Positions 24,124-27,020 of a stretch of 27,020 bases of DNA are shown piece after piece (position 1 is the first letter of the stretch; every line of letters starts with the position of its first letter). The notes beneath the pieces are model-generated. The model saw only the letters and a program-made list of their open reading frames with translations. It did no database searches and was not told the DNA's origin. This stretch comes from a virus, in IMG/VR virus record IMGVR_UViG_3300009788_000267, positions 1 through 27,020 of that record. One strand, written 5' to 3'. The position numbers and the translations under genes were made by a program.

Positions 24124-26991
24124 TTAGACATTGCCGATGGCTTTGAAAAAGTGATGGATCAAGCTAGTAACGGTCCAAAAAGAGCCTCCGGTAAAGTTAC
24201 CATCTGTAGTGGCAGAAGCAAGAGATGATCCAGTACTCGACATGGCCCATATGATGTGGTTTTCGGCGTCATTTGTAGCCTCATAAACAGTGTCTCCTGA
24301 GACCACAATCCAATAAATCCCCGGTGTAAGAAGAGTTTCGTTAAAGAGGAAAATCTCGTAATTCGGTATCTCATCAGTGATTTCCATAGCAAATTTGTCT
24401 ACGGCACCTGCTATCAGGAGACCGGGTGCTGTTCCGGCGGGGTCTGAGGAGCTATCTTCGTGAATGGCCACATTTAGGCTACCTGAAGGCAGCCCCAGGC
24501 GATGCAGGAATAGTTCCACGAAGCGCAAGGTGGCAGAGGAACCAGTAACCTTGAATTGCTGCGCTATGGTAAGGTTTCCAGTACCTCCTCCTAAACGTGT
24601 ATTCTGTCCCTCCAAACCTCCAGAGAAGCTTGTGGGAGAAATCAAATCAGGAGTCACAGGATTAGCAGGATCTGTCGAAAAACTCAAATCGTTCCTGCTA
24701 CCTGTGGTGGAGAATTCCTTGGAAAATACGTCCAAGTAGATCTCCCCGTCTGGCAAATTATTCACCACAGTGGATTTCACGAAAGATCCTTGCCTACCAA
24801 GTTCTAGGCGTAGATTTTCTGCCGTGGCAACTCTATCGAATCCTTGAGTCCCTGTGCCTGCTGTAAGCTGGACCTTGTAAGATCTTGGAACGTAAGCGTT
24901 CTCGTCTAGATCATTGTAGGTTTCATCGCCTGTGAACACGGTCTCTACACCGTCTGGATCTGCGAACTTCAGCTCGCTGCCGTACAAGGATTGAGCGAAC
25001 ACGTTGTCTATGTCGTCCAGTTCAATCTTAGCCCGAGCTGGTCGGAAGTGCGCCTCGTTCGCTAGAACATGCATGCGACCAAGGTAGAAATCTCTGTAAA
25101 GATCGGCGAGTGGCGTAACGCTTCTTGGGAAAAACCAGATGCCTGTAATATCTGATCTATCTAGATCTCCAGCGCTCGGAACGAATCCGCCGGAGCCATT
25201 ATCGAAATCCAAAAATATAGGTATAACGTTTACACCGGGGACTAGATTCTCTTTGTCTATTTGATAAGTAGCTGCTCCTCCACTACCGTCGAAGATAAGG
25301 ATAATGATGGATAGTAGCTTACCGGGATAACTAGGCACACCTGAATCAGTTGGTTCTAGGGCGTCTTCCCCTAGAAACATGGTGAGATATAGTGTGTTTG
25401 CCCCTATGTTGGTCAGATCCAAGGGAGGACCTGAATTGGTCCACCTGATGGCGGGAAGTAGGGCTCCTCCTTCTTTAATAAATTGAACAGAAGAGGTGCC
25501 TCCCAAGGCGATTGTACTGTTTGAGGCAATAGTGATTGGTCCCGGATTGAGAAATCCTCCGAGCGAAAATTCCGAGAAGTTACTGAAGTCTAGGATAGTT
25601 GTGTCGGCTCGGAACTCATCAATGGACACGTTTTCTTCAGAAGTCCCTACCACATCGCTCACTTCTCCTTCAGCAGAGAGGCTAAACGGTATATCGGTTT
25701 CCTGCGAAAATAGTTCCAACTGTTGCGTAAAGAACCCATCATAGGCACACCGATCCAATGTCGAATCCAAGGCAGGAATAATGAACAAGGAGTCTAGTGC
25801 ATGCTCGATTGGAGTTTCATTTAGGGTGAATCTATCGAACCTGCCAGATAAGGGGAAGCCCACCCATCCGTCATCCCCAGGATCTATAGCAGGCTGGTCC
25901 AGCAGCTCGCCGGAGTCAAATGGTATTAGGGAATCGAAGGTAAGGCGTTTTTGCCCCAACGGATTATCTGCACTGACGAATAAGTCGAACGGGTAGCCAG
26001 CCGCGCAGAAAATGATATCGAATTTATTTAAGATCTCGACGACGATTCGAAAGTCGGTGAAGTTGAATTCACTATATGCTGTGGCCTCTGGATCGTCGAA
26101 ATCGAATCGGTGAGTTTCCGGTATCCCACCGGCTGTGACGAGAACTTCACTCTCTCCGATCTCCTGAATAGTGTAGTAGTTACGCGCTGCATCGACAAGT
26201 TTGATGAATGACAGCCAGTGAGCAATTTCGTAGTTGGGAATCCACGTATGTGCTTCGAAACCAGAGAACTCCAGTTGTCGCCGAAACAGGGGCACAACGT
26301 TAGGCTCGAAGGTGCCCTCATCTGTCTTCGTTGGAGCAAAAATAGGTGTGGTTCCCAGCAGGGCTGCTCCAAAGTCTCTGACACCTTGAGTGGAGCTGTT
26401 TTTAGTCATGTATGCGCGAGTAACAAAACGACTAATCAATGTGCGAAGTGACTTCGGGTTTGCATAAAGATCTTGGAAAGGAATCAACATCTCGGTCATA
26501 CGAGAAGAGAACTTACTAAAGAGAGCCCGTGTCTGTTCGTCCAAAGCATTCTGTGTGCTGTTGAAGATTTCTCGCGCGTAAGCTGTGACGAACGTACCGA
26601 CGTGAGATGCAATTACAGAAGTGAATGAGCCATCATTATGTGTGAACACATCAATCTGATTCTCTCCCTTCCGTAGCGGTAGAGAAACCACAAAGATATC
26701 ATTGATCGGGACCACTACCTTCTCTACAACCCGATTTTGGTTGGCAACGCTGGTGTTGTTGTCTAAGCTGATGAGCGTGGCCCGGATCGTGTGCTTTTGC
26801 CCAACGTTGTCTGAGGTGATGCGAAATGGGGTTTCGAATGTAGTGAACTGCGTTATAGGGCCTTCAATATTGGTGAATCCTCCTGATGGAATGCCTTTGA
26901 AGTCGCCCAATACATCACTGGTGCTTCCGAAAAGCATGCTATTCAGAGATTCTTGATAAACCTGAGGCTGTAGTTCGATTCGAATAGTCAT
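24124..26991 (-). CDS. Large baseplate/tail structural protein with beta-domain C-terminal half
   Basis: A 955-residue protein. Residues 1-~230 include a helical stretch (ALFSKFSSRMTEMLIPFQDLY) and SLRTLISRFVTRAYM, consistent with a baseplate or adaptor core. Residues ~464-645 (LDFSNFSEFSLGGF through ITGIWFFP) resemble a jelly-roll carbohydrate-binding module. Residues ~806-955 (AQQFKV, RFVELFLHRLG, NVAIHEDSSSDPAGTAPG, LLTPGIYWIVVSGD) resemble a choice-of-anchor/exoprotein beta domain. No enzyme motif was seen. ATG 26991 has a weak leader (CATCCAGTAAT). It is the first complete gene of the transcription unit as seen here; the previous gene probably ends just upstream. Confidence 0.85.
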   Translation of the reverse strand: MTIRIELQPQVYQESLNSMLFGSTSDVLGDFKGIPSGGFTNIEGPITQFTTFETPFRITSDNVGQKHTIRATLISLDNNTSVANQNRVVEKVVVPINDIFVVSLPLRKGENQIDVFTHNDGSFTSVIASHVGTFVTAYAREIFNSTQNALDEQTRALFSKFSSRMTEMLIPFQDLYANPKSLRTLISRFVTRAYMTKNSSTQGVRDFGAALLGTTPIFAPTKTDEGTFEPNVVPLFRRQLEFSGFEAHTWIPNYEIAHWLSFIKLVDAARNYYTIQEIGESEVLVTAGGIPETHRFDFDDPEATAYSEFNFTDFRIVVEILNKFDIIFCAAGYPFDLFVSADNPLGQKRLTFDSLIPFDSGELLDQPAIDPGDDGWVGFPLSGRFDRFTLNETPIEHALDSLFIIPALDSTLDRCAYDGFFTQQLELFSQETDIPFSLSAEGEVSDVVGTSEENVSIDEFRADTTILDFSNFSEFSLGGFLNPGPITIASNSTIALGGTSSVQFIKEGGALLPAIRWTNSGPPLDLTNIGANTLYLTMFLGEDALEPTDSGVPSYPGKLLSIIILIFDGSGGAATYQIDKENLVPGVNVIPIFLDFDNGSGGFVPSAGDLDRSDITGIWFFPRSVTPLADLYRDFYLGRMHVLANEAHFRPARAKIELDDIDNVFAQSLYGSELKFADPDGVETVFTGDETYNDLDENAYVPRSYKVQLTAGTGTQGFDRVATAENLRLELGRQGSFVKSTVVNNLPDGEIYLDVFSKEFSTTGSRNDLSFSTDPANPVTPDLISPTSFSGGLEGQNTRLGGGTGNLTIAQQFKVTGSSATLRFVELFLHRLGLPSGSLNVAIHEDSSSDPAGTAPGLLIAGAVDKFAMEITDEIPNYEIFLFNETLLTPGIYWIVVSGDTVYEATNDAENHIIWAMSSTGSSLASATTDGNFTGGSFWTVTSLIHHFFKAIGNV

Positions 26992-27020
26992 ATTACTGGA
27001 TGTTTAGTTGAAAAGTTGCA

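Noticed and set aside
27004-27020. Possible end of the preceding gene (…QLFN followed by TAA on the minus strand)
   Set aside because: Only four codons are visible, which is too little to claim a gene even though the spacing fits the pattern of the cluster.

Overview
The window is a 27-kb piece of a tailed double-stranded DNA phage (Caudoviricetes) or a closely related provirus. Every convincing gene lies on the minus strand, packed end to end with 0-20 nt gaps or stop/start overlaps, so transcription runs from high to low coordinates. There are no ribosomal, tRNA, transposase, integrase or CRISPR signatures. The phage assignment rests on a long run of tail-fibre and baseplate-like genes followed by a phage-type replication and nucleotide-metabolism block. 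The host cannot be fixed. A GT9-like glycosyltransferase domain and tail-collar/P2 gpH-like proteins are mildly suggestive of a Gram-negative host.

Virion region (about 9.5-27 kb). Reading downstream, it encodes: a 955-residue baseplate or tail protein with carbohydrate-binding-like and anchor-like beta domains; a 92-residue protein of unknown function; a small gpH-N-terminus-like protein; two large paralogous tail fibres (905 and 859 residues) that share the first ~650 residues but end in different tip domains; a 100-residue cysteine-rich protein; a 380-residue relative of the small gpH-like protein carrying a ~200-residue insertion; a helical 160-residue protein; a 475-residue beta-rich structural protein; a 1198-residue fibre with a collagen-like segment; and two smaller jelly-roll proteins. 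Repeated domain sharing among these proteins suggests a baseplate carrying several different fibres built on a common adaptor.

Replication and metabolism region (1-9.5 kb). After a small gene of unknown function and an 80-bp AT-rich intergenic region with phased repeats comes a 1018-residue DNA polymerase: an N-terminal family-4 uracil-DNA-glycosylase-like domain fused to a 3'-5' exonuclease and a family A polymerase, an architecture known from phage SPO1. It is followed by a nucleoside 2-deoxyribosyltransferase-like enzyme, a flavin-dependent thymidylate synthase (ThyX), a DUF1508-type small protein, an uncharacterised protein, a complete GyrB/ParE-like topoisomerase subunit, a glycosyltransferase-methyltransferase fusion, two tandem paralogous small proteins, and a gene cut by the window edge.

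Reading of the system: polymerase, deoxyribosyltransferase and ThyX together look like a module that controls thymidine supply and uracil or modified-base content of phage DNA, but no modified base can be proved from sequence. The most distinctive features are the altered cysteine pattern of the UDG domain, the insertion between polymerase motifs A and B, the duplicated fibre genes with swapped tips, and the phased repeats upstream of the polymerase.
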